Positions 50,749-59,880 are shown, numbered from the stretch's first letter. The stretch is 64,000 nucleotides of DNA from Mycolicibacterium mageritense (GCF_010727475.1 NZ_AP022567.1:62001-126000); one strand, 5' to 3'. Translations and numbers: made by a program. Notes: generated from the letters alone by a model not told the origin.

Positions 50749-53151
50749 TCAGCGCTTGGCGGTGCCGCGCCGCGGTTCGGTACCGATCACACCGGCATGC
50801 TCCAGCGCGTCGATCTCCGCATCGGACAAGCCCAATTCCGACAGCACGGCATGGTTGTGCTCACCGAGCAGCGGTGCAGGCTCACGATGAAACTCGCGTG
50901 GCCCGTCGGCCAGGGTGACCGGCAGGGTGCTGTGGGGCGCGGCGACGTTCACCGGATGCCCGACGTGCTCGAAGAACCGCCGGTGCCACAACTGGGGAAG
51001 TTCGCCCTGGCGGTGCGGCTGCATGACCTTGGCCACCGGAACCCCGGCCGGCCACAGTGTTTCGATGATCTTGTCACCGCCCCGTGATACGCACCAGTCC
51101 GACAGCTTCTCATCAATGAGGTCGTGCTGGGCGCGGCGGCCTGCCGCAGTGGACAGCGCAGGGGCCCTAGTCCATCCGGGACGACCGAGAGCTTCGCACA
51201 ATGTGTCCCATTGCGCATCTGTCTCGACCGCGATCGCAACCCAGCTGTCCGGACGACCGAACTCGTCGATGTCGGCGCAGCGGTACAGGTTCTGCGGTGC
51301 CGCGACCGGTCCCCGGTTACCGTCCCGTTGCAACAGTGCGCCGTAGGCCGAGTACTCGATCACCTGCTCGGCGGCGATGGTGAGCGCCGCGTCCACCATC
51401 GCGGCCTCCACCAATACCGCCTCACCGGTCCGGCGGTGGTGTTCAACGGCGAGCAGCACCGCGTTGAGCGCGTGCACGCCGGCGTTGGGGTCGCCGACCG
51501 AATACGGTTCGTAGGGGGTTCGGTCCGGATATCCGGTCAGCCAACTCAATCCGGACGCATCCTCGATGATGTAGGCGAAGGCCGGGTTGTCCCGCCACGG
51601 CCCGTCGAGCCCGAACCCGGGCATCCGCACCATGATGATTCCGTCGCGCAACGCGCGGACCGTCTCGAAATCCAGTCCGATCTGGTCGATGACCCGGGGC
51701 GTGAAGTTCTCGACCACGACGTCACACGTCGCGATCAGCCTGCGTAGGACTTCGCGGCCCTGCTCGGTCTGGAAATCCAGCGTCAGGCCCTTCTTGTTGG
51801 TGTTGAGCGCCGAGAAGATGGGCGAACGCTCCCACCACTGCTCGACACTCGCGGGGATTCCGGCGATCAGCCGGGTGCCGTCGGGACGGGCCGTGGACTC
51901 CAGGTGAATGACCTCGGCGCCCAGCATGCCCAGCGCGTGTGTACACGACGGGCCGGCCCAGAACGTGGTCATGTCAAGGACTCTGAGCCGTTCCAGCGGC
52001 AGGCGGTTACGGTGCCTGGCGCCCGAGGGCGGGTCTCGGCGAGGCAGGCCGGCACCGACGACCTCACTCGTGTGCTGTCCGAGGCGCGGGGCCGCCGCGG
52101 CAGTGCGCAGCTCGACCCCGCTGATCCGGTAAGGGTGTGTAGGCTGGGTGAAACCGTCGCGGGGATTGCGCTCGAACGCACCACGCTTGACGAAATGGTC
52201 CATCTCCGTGACGTTCTCACCGTTGCCGACCGGCGAGTTGGGGATCCGGAACGCCGATGCGAGTTCCCGGAGGTCGTCCGCATGTTGTCCGCGAATCCAG
52301 CTGTACAACTCGTCGGCGTGCAGGTTCGCCTGCTCGGTTATTGTCAGTTCGGTGGTCTCGTCGATCCAGTCGTCGTGCCCCGACATGGCGCACAGATCCC
52401 ACCACTGCTGAGCCGTCCCGCAGCCCAGCGCCACCAGCCCGTCGGCCGCTTGCGCCACGCCGGGCACGGTTGGCCTGCGCTCGGTCCGCCACGGCCGGTC
52501 GAGTATCTCGAAATAGGTGACCGGATAGTAGGTCAGACCGAGGATCTGGGCTTCCAGCTTGGACAGGTCGATCAGTTCGCCGTAACCGTCTCGCAGTGCG
52601 CGAAGCCAGAAGGCCTGCACCATGGCGGCGGCATAGCACCCGGCCAACCACTCCCCGACCTGACCGCCGACGTGGACCGGCGCCCGGTCCTGCGAGCCAC
52701 GCCCGATGCCGATCGCACCACCGGACCAGGCCTGCAGCGTGAACTCGGTCGCCGGACGATCGTGCCAGGGCCCGTCCAATCCAAATGGCGTGATTGCGGC
52801 CACGATCAGATGCGGATGACGACGGTAGAGCTCCGTCGGTGATACCCGCTGGGCGACCGGAGACTCCGGGGACCAGACCACTGCATCGGCTGCGGCCACG
52901 AGACGTTCGACGTCACCGATTTCCGACGGGTCGACGACGACGCTGCGTTTTCCGCCCGCCAGGAAGCTGAACAGCGCACCGTCGCCGTCGAATTCGGCTC
53001 CCGATGCCGACCAACGGCGCAGCGCGTCGCCCTCGGGTGCTTCCACTTTGATGATGTCGGCACCGCCGTCGGCGAGGATCTTGGTGCAGTACCCGCCGGC
53101 GATACCGCTGGACAGATCGATGACGGTGTACCCGTCAAGTGGTGCGGTCAT
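50749..53151 (-). CDS. Double-domain family III CoA-transferase
   Basis: This 800-residue protein has two full CaiB/BaiF domains in tandem. Domain 1 starts DGYTVIDLSSGIAGGYCTKI; domain 2 starts RLRVLDMTTFWAGPSCTHA near residue 388. The nucleophilic Asp position reads PATEFTLQAWSG in domain 1 (Glu136) and PAFAYIIEDASG in domain 2 (Ala526). So neither domain keeps the classical aspartate; Glu136 could act instead. Fused double transferases exist (the DddD type), usually with one active domain. The ATG at 53151 lies four bases after the crotonase stop. It is the last gene of the operon. Confidence 0.88.
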   Translation of the reverse strand: MTAPLDGYTVIDLSSGIAGGYCTKILADGGADIIKVEAPEGDALRRWSASGAEFDGDGALFSFLAGGKRSVVVDPSEIGDVERLVAAADAVVWSPESPVAQRVSPTELYRRHPHLIVAAITPFGLDGPWHDRPATEFTLQAWSGGAIGIGRGSQDRAPVHVGGQVGEWLAGCYAAAMVQAFWLRALRDGYGELIDLSKLEAQILGLTYYPVTYFEILDRPWRTERRPTVPGVAQAADGLVALGCGTAQQWWDLCAMSGHDDWIDETTELTITEQANLHADELYSWIRGQHADDLRELASAFRIPNSPVGNGENVTEMDHFVKRGAFERNPRDGFTQPTHPYRISGVELRTAAAAPRLGQHTSEVVGAGLPRRDPPSGARHRNRLPLERLRVLDMTTFWAGPSCTHALGMLGAEVIHLESTARPDGTRLIAGIPASVEQWWERSPIFSALNTNKKGLTLDFQTEQGREVLRRLIATCDVVVENFTPRVIDQIGLDFETVRALRDGIIMVRMPGFGLDGPWRDNPAFAYIIEDASGLSWLTGYPDRTPYEPYSVGDPNAGVHALNAVLLAVEHHRRTGEAVLVEAAMVDAALTIAAEQVIEYSAYGALLQRDGNRGPVAAPQNLYRCADIDEFGRPDSWVAIAVETDAQWDTLCEALGRPGWTRAPALSTAAGRRAQHDLIDEKLSDWCVSRGGDKIIETLWPAGVPVAKVMQPHRQGELPQLWHRRFFEHVGHPVNVAAPHSTLPVTLADGPREFHREPAPLLGEHNHAVLSELGLSDAEIDALEHAGVIGTEPRRGTAKR

Positions 53152-53155
53152 GTTT

Positions 53156-54115
53156 CTATTCGGGTTTCGCCCTGTTCTTCTTGGACAGCCGGAACTCGGG
53201 TGGGAACCTGCTGTCGTTGTCGTTGACCGCGTCCGACAGACCGGACTCGATCGACTCGAACATGTCCAGGTCGTCATCGCTGTCGTTGGCCACGCCGTTG
53301 CCCATCGACTCGAAGAACGCGCTGAGCAGGCTGCCCAGGTATTCACCCTGCTGCTGCTTGTAGATCTCGAAGAACATCTTCTGTTGAAAGACCGTGTCCA
53401 CCGGCCGGTTCCGAGCACACGCGCGCGCGTACTTGTCGGTCTCGGCTTCCAACTGATCGCGCGGTACGACCTTGTTGAGGAAGTTGCAGTCGTACATTTC
53501 CGCGGCCGTGAACGGGCGGCCGGTGAACACCATCTCCTGGAACTTCCTCAGCCCCATCATCTGGACCCACGTCCACATCCGCGGGCCCCAGCCGTGGTAC
53601 CGGAACGAAGGATGCCCGAACAGCGCGTCGTCGCTGGAGATCACCAGATCGGCGTCGGCACACTGATAGAAATGCCACCCGTAGCAGTAGCCCTTCGCCT
53701 CGACGATGCTGATCTTCTTGAAGTCCTGCAGCGCGCGGTTACCGGCCTGCGAGTTGGCGTACCACGCGCTGATGGTGGCACCGTTGCGGAAGGTGCCCTT
53801 GGGCGGGTACGTGACCTCCCCGACGCCGTCGTCCTCGAGCCGCAACTCCGCGAGCCGGGCCGCCGGATTGTCGTTGCCCTCCATGAACTCAGGCAGGTCG
53901 GCACCGCTGCCCAGGTTGTCCCCCACACCACGGATGATGACGACCTTGACGTCGTTGTCGGCGTTGGCCGCACGCAGCAGATCGGCGTACCGCAACCGGG
54001 CCATCGACGTCGGCGCATTGAGGAACTCGGGCCGGTTGAACGTAATGGTGGCGATCTTGGTGCGCGGATCCTTCGCGTAGAGGATGATCTCCTCCGGTTT
54101 GGGCCGGTCAGCCAT
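53156..54115 (-). CDS. Crotonase-fold protein with a C-terminal extension
   Basis: This 319-residue crotonase-superfamily protein has ATITFNRPEFLNAPTSMARL, the oxyanion region GDNLGSGADLPEF and ALFGHPSFRYHGWGP. In place of the usual GGG before the oxyanion helix it reads CYGWHFYQCADADLVIS. The canonical glutamates are not visible. Compared with about 260 residues for typical hydratases it has an acidic C-terminal tail (ANDSDDDLDMFESIESG). The ATG at 54115 overlaps the M24 gene by eight bases. It may be a hydratase, lyase or ring-opening hydrolase. Confidence 0.85.
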   Translation of the reverse strand: MADRPKPEEIILYAKDPRTKIATITFNRPEFLNAPTSMARLRYADLLRAANADNDVKVVIIRGVGDNLGSGADLPEFMEGNDNPAARLAELRLEDDGVGEVTYPPKGTFRNGATISAWYANSQAGNRALQDFKKISIVEAKGYCYGWHFYQCADADLVISSDDALFGHPSFRYHGWGPRMWTWVQMMGLRKFQEMVFTGRPFTAAEMYDCNFLNKVVPRDQLEAETDKYARACARNRPVDTVFQQKMFFEIYKQQQGEYLGSLLSAFFESMGNGVANDSDDDLDMFESIESGLSDAVNDNDSRFPPEFRLSKKNRAKPE

Positions 54116-55268
54116 CCTGGCCTCGCCAGGCCGGGCTGATCGACAGCACCTCGGCGCCATCGGCAGTGATCAGCACTGCGTCGCGGCTGAACACCGCGCC
54201 GAGCCCGCGCTGCCACACGTGTGCAGTCACCGCGAGCACCATGCCCTCCGACAGGATCTCGGCGTCGCAGGTCGCACGCAGGTGAGGTGAGACAACCGGC
54301 GGATCGAACCCCAATCCCAGGCCGTGCGCAACCGGGGCCGGCGGGATCGGCTCGCCGGCAGACTCGTAGGCGGCCAGCAGTGCGCCTGCCGGATTGCCCG
54401 GCCGGCACGCGGCAATCAGGCTGTTCCACAATGCATCACGGCGGGCATACAGTGCACGGACCGCAGCGAGGTCGGTGATCTCACCGACGGGAAAGGTGCG
54501 CGCTACCTCCCCGACATAGCCGTCGGCCAGAACCCCGGCGGACACCACCACCAGGTCTCCGTCGCGTAATCGGCCATCACCGGCAGCGCGCCGCCACGGC
54601 GTGTCCCTGCTGGTGATCCATGCGGAATCCTGCGTTGCGGGAGTGCTCACGCCGCCGGCTGCCTCAGCCTCCATCAACGCGCCGGCAAGCGTCCGTTCCG
54701 AAGCACCCGGAACGAGTTCCGCCACTGCCGAAGCCAGACCGTCCTGCGCGACCCGCACCGCCCCACGCAGCGCGGTGAGCTCCTCGGCCGTTTTGATCCG
54801 CCGGGCCGTCCGCATGGCTTGCTCACCGTCGACAAGTTCCGCGTCGGGGAACGCGAGTGGCAGCAACTTGGCGAAAGTCGGTGTGAGCGCGTCTGTCCCG
54901 ACGCGCTTGGCGGTGGCGGCACCATTGACACCCTGCAGCACCCCGATGAGCGTCATCGGATTCCAGGCCAGCCCGTAGAGACGCTCGTGCGGTATCTCGT
55001 CGGGGATGCCCTCGTCCCATGTGCTGTTCAGGTGGATGTCCCCGGTCTCGCGGACCAACGCGCAGATCGGGCCGAACGGCCGGGTGCCCGCGACCCACAA
55101 CTGCGGGGCGCCGGTCACGTAACGGACGTTGGCCTGCCTGCCGAGCACCAGGATGTCGAGATCGTGTTCGGCCATCTGGGCCAGCACGCGATCGCGACGC
55201 CCGTGGCGCAGATCGTGGGAGTCCGCCTCGATTTCGGTGCGGGCCTCGCTTCGCACGGGCGCGCTCAC
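54108..55268 (-). CDS. M24-fold (creatinase/aminopeptidase P-like) protein with degenerate metal site
   Basis: This 386-residue protein has the pita-bread fold of M24 enzymes (an N-terminal creatinase-like domain, then the C-terminal catalytic domain). The metal-ligand positions are changed compared with its neighbour. LVVVSAGVLADGYVGEVART has Ser and Glu where two aspartates are expected. HGLGLGFDPPV keeps a histidine, SEGMVLAVTAHV keeps one glutamate, and the last glutamate region reads FSRDAVLIT. It probably does not bind two metals. GTG at 55268 overlaps the stop of the intact paralogue. A heterodimer with that paralogue is likely. Confidence 0.85.
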   Translation of the reverse strand: MSAPVRSEARTEIEADSHDLRHGRRDRVLAQMAEHDLDILVLGRQANVRYVTGAPQLWVAGTRPFGPICALVRETGDIHLNSTWDEGIPDEIPHERLYGLAWNPMTLIGVLQGVNGAATAKRVGTDALTPTFAKLLPLAFPDAELVDGEQAMRTARRIKTAEELTALRGAVRVAQDGLASAVAELVPGASERTLAGALMEAEAAGGVSTPATQDSAWITSRDTPWRRAAGDGRLRDGDLVVVSAGVLADGYVGEVARTFPVGEITDLAAVRALYARRDALWNSLIAACRPGNPAGALLAAYESAGEPIPPAPVAHGLGLGFDPPVVSPHLRATCDAEILSEGMVLAVTAHVWQRGLGAVFSRDAVLITADGAEVLSISPAWRGQDG

Positions 55269-56497
55269 AGGTACGGGTCGTAAGGGTAGTCGGTCAGCGG
55301 CATCCAGCCGCCCTCGGTGATCACCACGATCTCCTCGCTTCGATAGCCACCCGTGCCGTCCTCCCAGATCACCGGTTCCAGAACCAGCAGCATGCCGGCC
55401 GGGAACACGAAATTGTCGTCGAACTCCTCGCCGAGATCGGTGCCGATCATCGGCATTTCGGCTGCGTTGGAGCCGATCCCGTGGCCGAGGTAGAAGTGCG
55501 GCAACCACGGTTTACGGCCACCGGCCGCGGTGATCGCCGCCCGCGCCAGATCGCCTGAAGTGGCACCGGCCTTCGTCACCGCCAAAACGGCGCCGAGGAT
55601 ATCTCGCCACTGGTGGAACTGGTCATGCTGGCGTTCCGTCGGTTCCTGCCCCACCAGCCAGGTGCGGCCGAAGTCCGAGCAGTAGCCGCCGTAGGTGATG
55701 GACACATCGGTCCACAGCACGTCGCCCTTGGCAAGCTCGCGTTCCGTGGTGAGCAACGGCAGCGCCAGGTCACCATGCGTGGTCCAGGTGCCTGCGGCCT
55801 TGGAAGACGGCATCACCTGCCAGATCGCCTCCAGCATGTTCGCCGTCGCACCGAGTTCGAATGCGCGCCGGACGAACTGCGCCGACAGGTCGATCTGCCG
55901 CACACCGGGCGCCAGCGATTTCTGGACGTCGACCATGGCCTCCTCGGTGATCCGGCAGGCGCGCCGGACCGCCGCGATCTGGTCGGGCGTCTTGACGAGC
56001 TTGGCCGCGCCGACGACGGGCGCCGCGTCGACGGGGGCCTTGCCGGGGAACAGCCGGGAGCCGGCGCGGCGCATCGCGCCGGTCAGCTCGTCGACGGCCA
56101 CCGTCGCCCCGGGTCGGATCAGCTCGGCCAGCACCTTGCCGAAATAATCGACGCCCTCGTCGAATTCGAGGAACAGCGGCCCGTGTAAGTGGTCGTCGGG
56201 CAGGTCGGTCTCCAGCGGAGCGCCCTCGCGCGCCGGCATGAACAGGTGTGGGTACTCGTCGTCGACGAGCATGACGGCGATCGGACGCTCGACATGGGAC
56301 AGCCCGGCGTCCAACAGCGGCCAGCTGGCCCCCGTGGCGTAGACCACGTTGCCGTTGCCGAGCAGGATCAGTGCCCCAACCCCCTGCTCGCGCATCGCAT
56401 CCCGCAGACGCACGCTGACCTCGCGGCGCATGCGCGCGAAGTCGGGTTCGGTCGGGATGTCCAACGTGGTCGTCCCGGTCATGGCGAACGTCGTCAT
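55265..56497 (-). CDS. M24-family metalloenzyme (creatinase/aminopeptidase P-like)
   Basis: This 410-residue M24 protein has an intact metal site: VLWTDVSITYGGYCSDFGRT (two aspartates), LGHGIGSNAAEMP (histidine), LVLEPVIWED and SEEIVVITEGG (two glutamates). The family includes creatinase, prolidase and aminopeptidase P; its presence in a P450/CoA-transferase operon points to hydrolysis of a C-N or other bond in a xenobiotic or lipid. The ATG overlaps the amidohydrolase stop by four bases, and the next gene is a degenerate copy. The real substrate is unknown. Confidence 0.9.
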   Translation of the reverse strand: MTTFAMTGTTTLDIPTEPDFARMRREVSVRLRDAMREQGVGALILLGNGNVVYATGASWPLLDAGLSHVERPIAVMLVDDEYPHLFMPAREGAPLETDLPDDHLHGPLFLEFDEGVDYFGKVLAELIRPGATVAVDELTGAMRRAGSRLFPGKAPVDAAPVVGAAKLVKTPDQIAAVRRACRITEEAMVDVQKSLAPGVRQIDLSAQFVRRAFELGATANMLEAIWQVMPSSKAAGTWTTHGDLALPLLTTERELAKGDVLWTDVSITYGGYCSDFGRTWLVGQEPTERQHDQFHQWRDILGAVLAVTKAGATSGDLARAAITAAGGRKPWLPHFYLGHGIGSNAAEMPMIGTDLGEEFDDNFVFPAGMLLVLEPVIWEDGTGGYRSEEIVVITEGGWMPLTDYPYDPYL

Positions 56498-57660
56498 GAG
56501 AGCCCCAGGAACTTCTGGATGTTGGTGCTGACGATCTTGGTCGCGGCTTCGGGACCGACCGCCTCCACGACCGCGGCCAGCGACTTCTCGGAATAGCCGA
56601 ACGTGGATTCGTTGTGCGGGTAGTCACTGGACCACATGACGTTGTCGACGCCGATGTCGTCGATCAACCGCAGCCCCAGCGGATCGACCATGAACGACGC
56701 GCTCATGTGACGGTCCCAGTAGTACCGGATATCCTGTTGCAGTTCATGGTTGAACATGTGCCGGTATGAGGCGAGCATGTGCTCGGCATCCTGCAGCGCC
56801 GTCGGCACCCAGGCGATACCGCCCTCGAACCAGCCGATCTTCAATCGAGGGTGCCGGTCCAGGATTCCGGAGAACAGGTACTTGGCGAACTGTTCGCGGA
56901 ACGAGTCGACGTTGACCATCATGCCGACGACGACGCTGTTGTTCTGACACGGCGTCTTGGGCGGAGTCTCGCCGATGTGGTGGCTGACCGGGACGCCGGC
57001 CGCCTCGATCTCGTCCCACACCGCATCCATGTCAGTGCTGCCGTAATCGTAGATGTTGCCCTCGTCATCCTTGCCCGGGTTGAGCGGCAACAGGAACGTC
57101 TTGAGCCCCAGCGATTTCAGTTCCTCGAGGGTGCTGCGAGTGCCTTTCGGATCCCACCAGTTGATCAGGCCCACACCGTAGAAGTGGCCGCCCGAGCGCT
57201 CCTGCAGATCGGCGATGTGTTCGTTGTAGATGCGGAACACGCGCTCGCGCAACGCCTTGTCCGGGTAGTGGAACAGCGCCAGTACGGCGTTGGGGAAAGC
57301 GAGTTCCTTGTCGATTCCGTCCCCGGCGAGTTCCCGGATGCGAGCCTCGATGTTGTTCGACGCCGCCCCCGCCAGGTCGTCGTACTGCATCAGGACGCGG
57401 CCGAAGTCACCGCCCGTCCACGCCTTGCCCTTCATGCCGACCATGTACGCGCCGTCCTCGTACCAGATGCGTGGCGCGGCACCCTTGAGCTCCTCGGGGA
57501 AACGCTCGTAGAAGATGTCGTCGGCGACAGAGATATGGTTGTCGGCCGAGAAGATCACGGTGCCGTCGGGAAGACCGAGGTTGCCGGTCGCGTGGCCGCG
57601 CCGATTCTTCGGTGCGCCGAAACCTTCTGGTGGATAAAGCGTCTGAGTCATGGTGGACAT
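56494..57660 (-). CDS. Amidohydrolase family (Amidohydro_2) enzyme
   Basis: This 388-residue TIM-barrel enzyme keeps its ligands: the D-x-H element in VIFSADNHISVADD, the histidine pair in VSHHIGETPP and aspartate in WSSDYPHNES. Its N-terminus (MSTMTQTLYPPEGFGAPKNR) leads into the barrel about 35 residues later. The ATG at 57660 follows GGAG by eight bases. It overlaps the M24 start and lies 28 bases after the P450 stop. Alongside the M24 genes it suggests hydrolytic removal of a group from the P450 product. Confidence 0.9.
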   Translation of the reverse strand: MSTMTQTLYPPEGFGAPKNRRGHATGNLGLPDGTVIFSADNHISVADDIFYERFPEELKGAAPRIWYEDGAYMVGMKGKAWTGGDFGRVLMQYDDLAGAASNNIEARIRELAGDGIDKELAFPNAVLALFHYPDKALRERVFRIYNEHIADLQERSGGHFYGVGLINWWDPKGTRSTLEELKSLGLKTFLLPLNPGKDDEGNIYDYGSTDMDAVWDEIEAAGVPVSHHIGETPPKTPCQNNSVVVGMMVNVDSFREQFAKYLFSGILDRHPRLKIGWFEGGIAWVPTALQDAEHMLASYRHMFNHELQQDIRYYWDRHMSASFMVDPLGLRLIDDIGVDNVMWSSDYPHNESTFGYSEKSLAAVVEAVGPEAATKIVSTNIQKFLGLS

Positions 57661-57688
57661 CGGATGTACTCCAATCAAGGGCTGTCGG

Positions 57689-58906
57689 TCACCAGGTGAC
57701 GGGAAGTTCGTAGACGCCGTAGGCAAGCCGGTCGTGTTTGAACGGCACCTCGTCGAACGGGATCGCCAACCGCATGGTGGGGATGCGGCGCAGCAGGGTG
57801 TGGAACACGATCTGCAGCTCGGCCCGCGCCAACTGCTGGCCGACGCACTGATGACGGCCGTAGCCGAAGCCGAGCTGTTGCCCGGCGTCACGGGAAAGGT
57901 CGAGCTTCTCGGGCTCGGGATAGGCCTTGGCATCCCAGTTGGCAGGCGCGAGATCGAGGATGATGCCCTCACCGGCGCGGATGGTCTCACCGCTGATCTC
58001 GATGTCCTCGATGGCGATGCGGCGCTGGCCGTTCTGGATGATCGACAGGTAACGCATGAGTTCTTCGACCGCGTTGGCGATCACCTTCGGATCCTCGGCG
58101 TCCCGCAGGAAATCCGCTTGCTCGGGGTTCTCCAGCAGCGCGAGCACGCCGATGCCGATCATGTTGGCGGTGGTTTCATGTCCCGCGATGAGCAGCCCGG
58201 TGCCCAGCTGCGCGGCCTCCTTGACGCTGATCTCGCCGGCCGTGACACGTTCGGCCAGGTCCGACACCGCATCCTCGGCGGGATTCTGCTGTTTGGCCTC
58301 GACGAGGTTGATCAAGTACTGCGCCAGGCTCATGGCGCCCTTCTGGCCGTCCTCTGCCGACGCGTACCTGGCCAGCCCGACATTGGCGTGATGCTGGAAG
58401 AACTCGTGGTCTTCGTATGGGACGCCGAGCATCTCGCTGATCACCACGGTCGGTACCGGCAGCGCGAGTCTGGCGACGATGTCAGCGGGCTGCGGCCCGG
58501 CCAGGATCTCGTCGATGCACTCATCGGTGATCTTCTGGATCGCCGGCCGCAAGCCCTCGACCCGCCGAAACGTGAAAGGCTTGGACAACATTCGCCGAAA
58601 TCGGGTGTGCTCCTCGGCGTCGGACGTGAAGACCGAGCGTGGCCGCTTGTCGACGGTCGAGAGCATGTGCTCGTTCCAGTGCGGGAAGCCGGGGCGGCGG
58701 TCGTCGACGCTGACCCGAGAGTCCGCGAACAAGGTCCGGGCTTCCTCATGGCCCGTGATCAACCATGGGGTGCTGCCGTCCCAGATCCGTACCCTGGATA
58801 GCCCTTTCGGGATTCCCAGCATCTGCGGGGGCGGCGCGAACGGGCAGCGCGCGTCGCGCTCCATCGGATAATCGGGGATGTCGATCTGCGTCAGCGCTTC
58901 TGACAT
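57689..58906 (-). CDS. Cytochrome P450 (CYP105-like)
   Basis: This 405-residue P450 has ENPEQADFLRDAEDP, I-helix LIAGHETTAN, ExxR in EELMR and the heme motif FGYGRHQCVGQQLAR with Cys354. His replaces the acidic residue in AG-[DE]-T. The start MSEALTQIDIPDYPMERDA and CPFAPPPQM resemble the CYP105 group of actinomycetes, known for broad substrate range. The ATG at 58906 lies one base after the ferredoxin stop. It is the oxygenase of a nine-kilobase overlapping operon. Confidence 0.92.
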   Translation of the reverse strand: MSEALTQIDIPDYPMERDARCPFAPPPQMLGIPKGLSRVRIWDGSTPWLITGHEEARTLFADSRVSVDDRRPGFPHWNEHMLSTVDKRPRSVFTSDAEEHTRFRRMLSKPFTFRRVEGLRPAIQKITDECIDEILAGPQPADIVARLALPVPTVVISEMLGVPYEDHEFFQHHANVGLARYASAEDGQKGAMSLAQYLINLVEAKQQNPAEDAVSDLAERVTAGEISVKEAAQLGTGLLIAGHETTANMIGIGVLALLENPEQADFLRDAEDPKVIANAVEELMRYLSIIQNGQRRIAIEDIEISGETIRAGEGIILDLAPANWDAKAYPEPEKLDLSRDAGQQLGFGYGRHQCVGQQLARAELQIVFHTLLRRIPTMRLAIPFDEVPFKHDRLAYGVYELPVTW

Positions 58907-58907
58907 G

Positions 58908-59102
58908 TCATTCCTCAATGTGGATGGCAAGGGCTGGGCAGGCCGCGGCGGCGCGCCGGGCGGCCTCGGCGTGGTCAGGGCCGGGGCTGGGCTCGAGTAG
59001 TTCGACGACGCCGTCCTCGTCGCGCTGGTCGAACACGTCTGCCGCATTGAGCACGCATTGGCCCGACGACACGCATTTGTCTTGGTCGACAGCGATTTTC
59101 AC
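58908..59102 (-). CDS. Small [3Fe-4S]-type ferredoxin for the P450
   Basis: This 64-residue ferredoxin starts MKIAVDQDKCVSSGQCVLNA and has a later CP in AAACPALAI. The C-x5-C motif with Ser at the missing-cysteine position (CVSSGQC) is the CYP105-partner type. The GTG at 59102 overlaps the TetR stop by four bases. It lies one base upstream of the P450 gene, so the two form a coupled redox pair. Confidence 0.93.
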   Translation of the reverse strand: MKIAVDQDKCVSSGQCVLNAADVFDQRDEDGVVELLEPSPGPDHAEAARRAAAACPALAIHIEE

Positions 59103-59770
59103 ACGTCCACCCCGGTGACCGGCGCGCGCCACAGCCCGACGATCGCGTCGATGAGCCCGGACGCCGCGGCGTTCCAGGACGGCCGCGGCACCGTGGCGCC
59201 CTGCGCCAGGCCGCGTTCCCGGTCGGCGCAACTGTGCATCAGCAGGTTGCGGGCCATGATGTTGCGCTCGGCCCGGACCTCGACGGGCAGATCGGGCAGG
59301 CAGTTCTTCATGCCGTCGATGACCTGCACCAGAGACGGTGAGCTCAACGCGTCCCTCACCACGATGTCGTGGTACGCCGGGTCGGCCATGACCTGCGCGG
59401 CGAACCGCGCATACCAAGTCGGATTGCCGAGTGCGGCAAGGTGATCGGTCAACGGTTGGACCAGACACGCCACCCAGTCCCGAAGCTCGGTGGAATCGCC
59501 CGTGGCCGCGACCATCTGCTCGCGCAACTCCTCGATCGGCCCGCGGTGCTTGTGTTCGATCGCGCGGACCAGATCGGTCTTGGTTCCGAAGTGGTAGCCG
59601 ACCGCTGCGTTGTTGCCCTGCCCCGCCGCTTCACTGACCTGGCGGTTGGACACCGCGAACACACCATGCTCGGCGTAGAGCCGCTCGGCCGCCTTGAGGA
59701 TCGCCTCCTGCGTGCTGCTGGCCCGGTCGGCCCGCGCCATCCGACTGGCTGTGGTCACCGTTACAGTCAA
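59099..59770 (-). CDS. TetR-family transcription regulator of the P450 operon
   Basis: This 223-residue regulator has a helix-turn-helix domain at about residues 20-65: STQEAILKAAERLYAEHGVF, SNRQVSEAAGQGNNAAVGYH and FGTKTDLVRAIEHKH. The TTG at 59770 is supported by AGGAG five bases upstream. As the first gene of its own operon, overlapping the ferredoxin, it almost certainly controls the operon, acting on the palindrome at 59784-59807 in the usual autoregulatory way. Confidence 0.92.
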   Translation of the reverse strand: MTVTVTTASRMARADRASSTQEAILKAAERLYAEHGVFAVSNRQVSEAAGQGNNAAVGYHFGTKTDLVRAIEHKHRGPIEELREQMVAATGDSTELRDWVACLVQPLTDHLAALGNPTWYARFAAQVMADPAYHDIVVRDALSSPSLVQVIDGMKNCLPDLPVEVRAERNIMARNLLMHSCADRERGLAQGATVPRPSWNAAASGLIDAIVGLWRAPVTGVDV

Positions 59771-59783
59771 CGCTTCTCCTGTA

Positions 59784-59807
59784 ATTAAGTCAAGCAGTTG
59801 ATTTAAT
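59784..59807. promoter_or_regulatory. Candidate TetR operator in the P450 operon promoter
   Basis: ATTAAGTCAAGCAGTTGATTTAAT is an AT-rich inverted repeat (nine of twelve positions pair), 14 bases upstream of the TetR start at 59770. It stands out in a GC-rich genome and differs from the GAGAAY palindrome. Confidence 0.6.
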
Positions 59808-59820
59808 CCGCGCCGCGCCT

Positions 59821-59877
59821 CGAGACGACGGTTTTTGCCGGGATAACCGCGTTACCTCGCCAAAACCCGTCGTCTCG
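59821..59877. terminator. Inverted repeat after the SDR operon
   Basis: CGAGACGACGG (59821-59831) pairs with CCGTCGTCTCG (59867-59877) across 35 bases. It lies just after the SDR stop at 59881 (minus strand) and before the TetR promoter. A terminator separating the two minus-strand operons is likely. Confidence 0.55.
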
Positions 59878-59880
59878 ACG

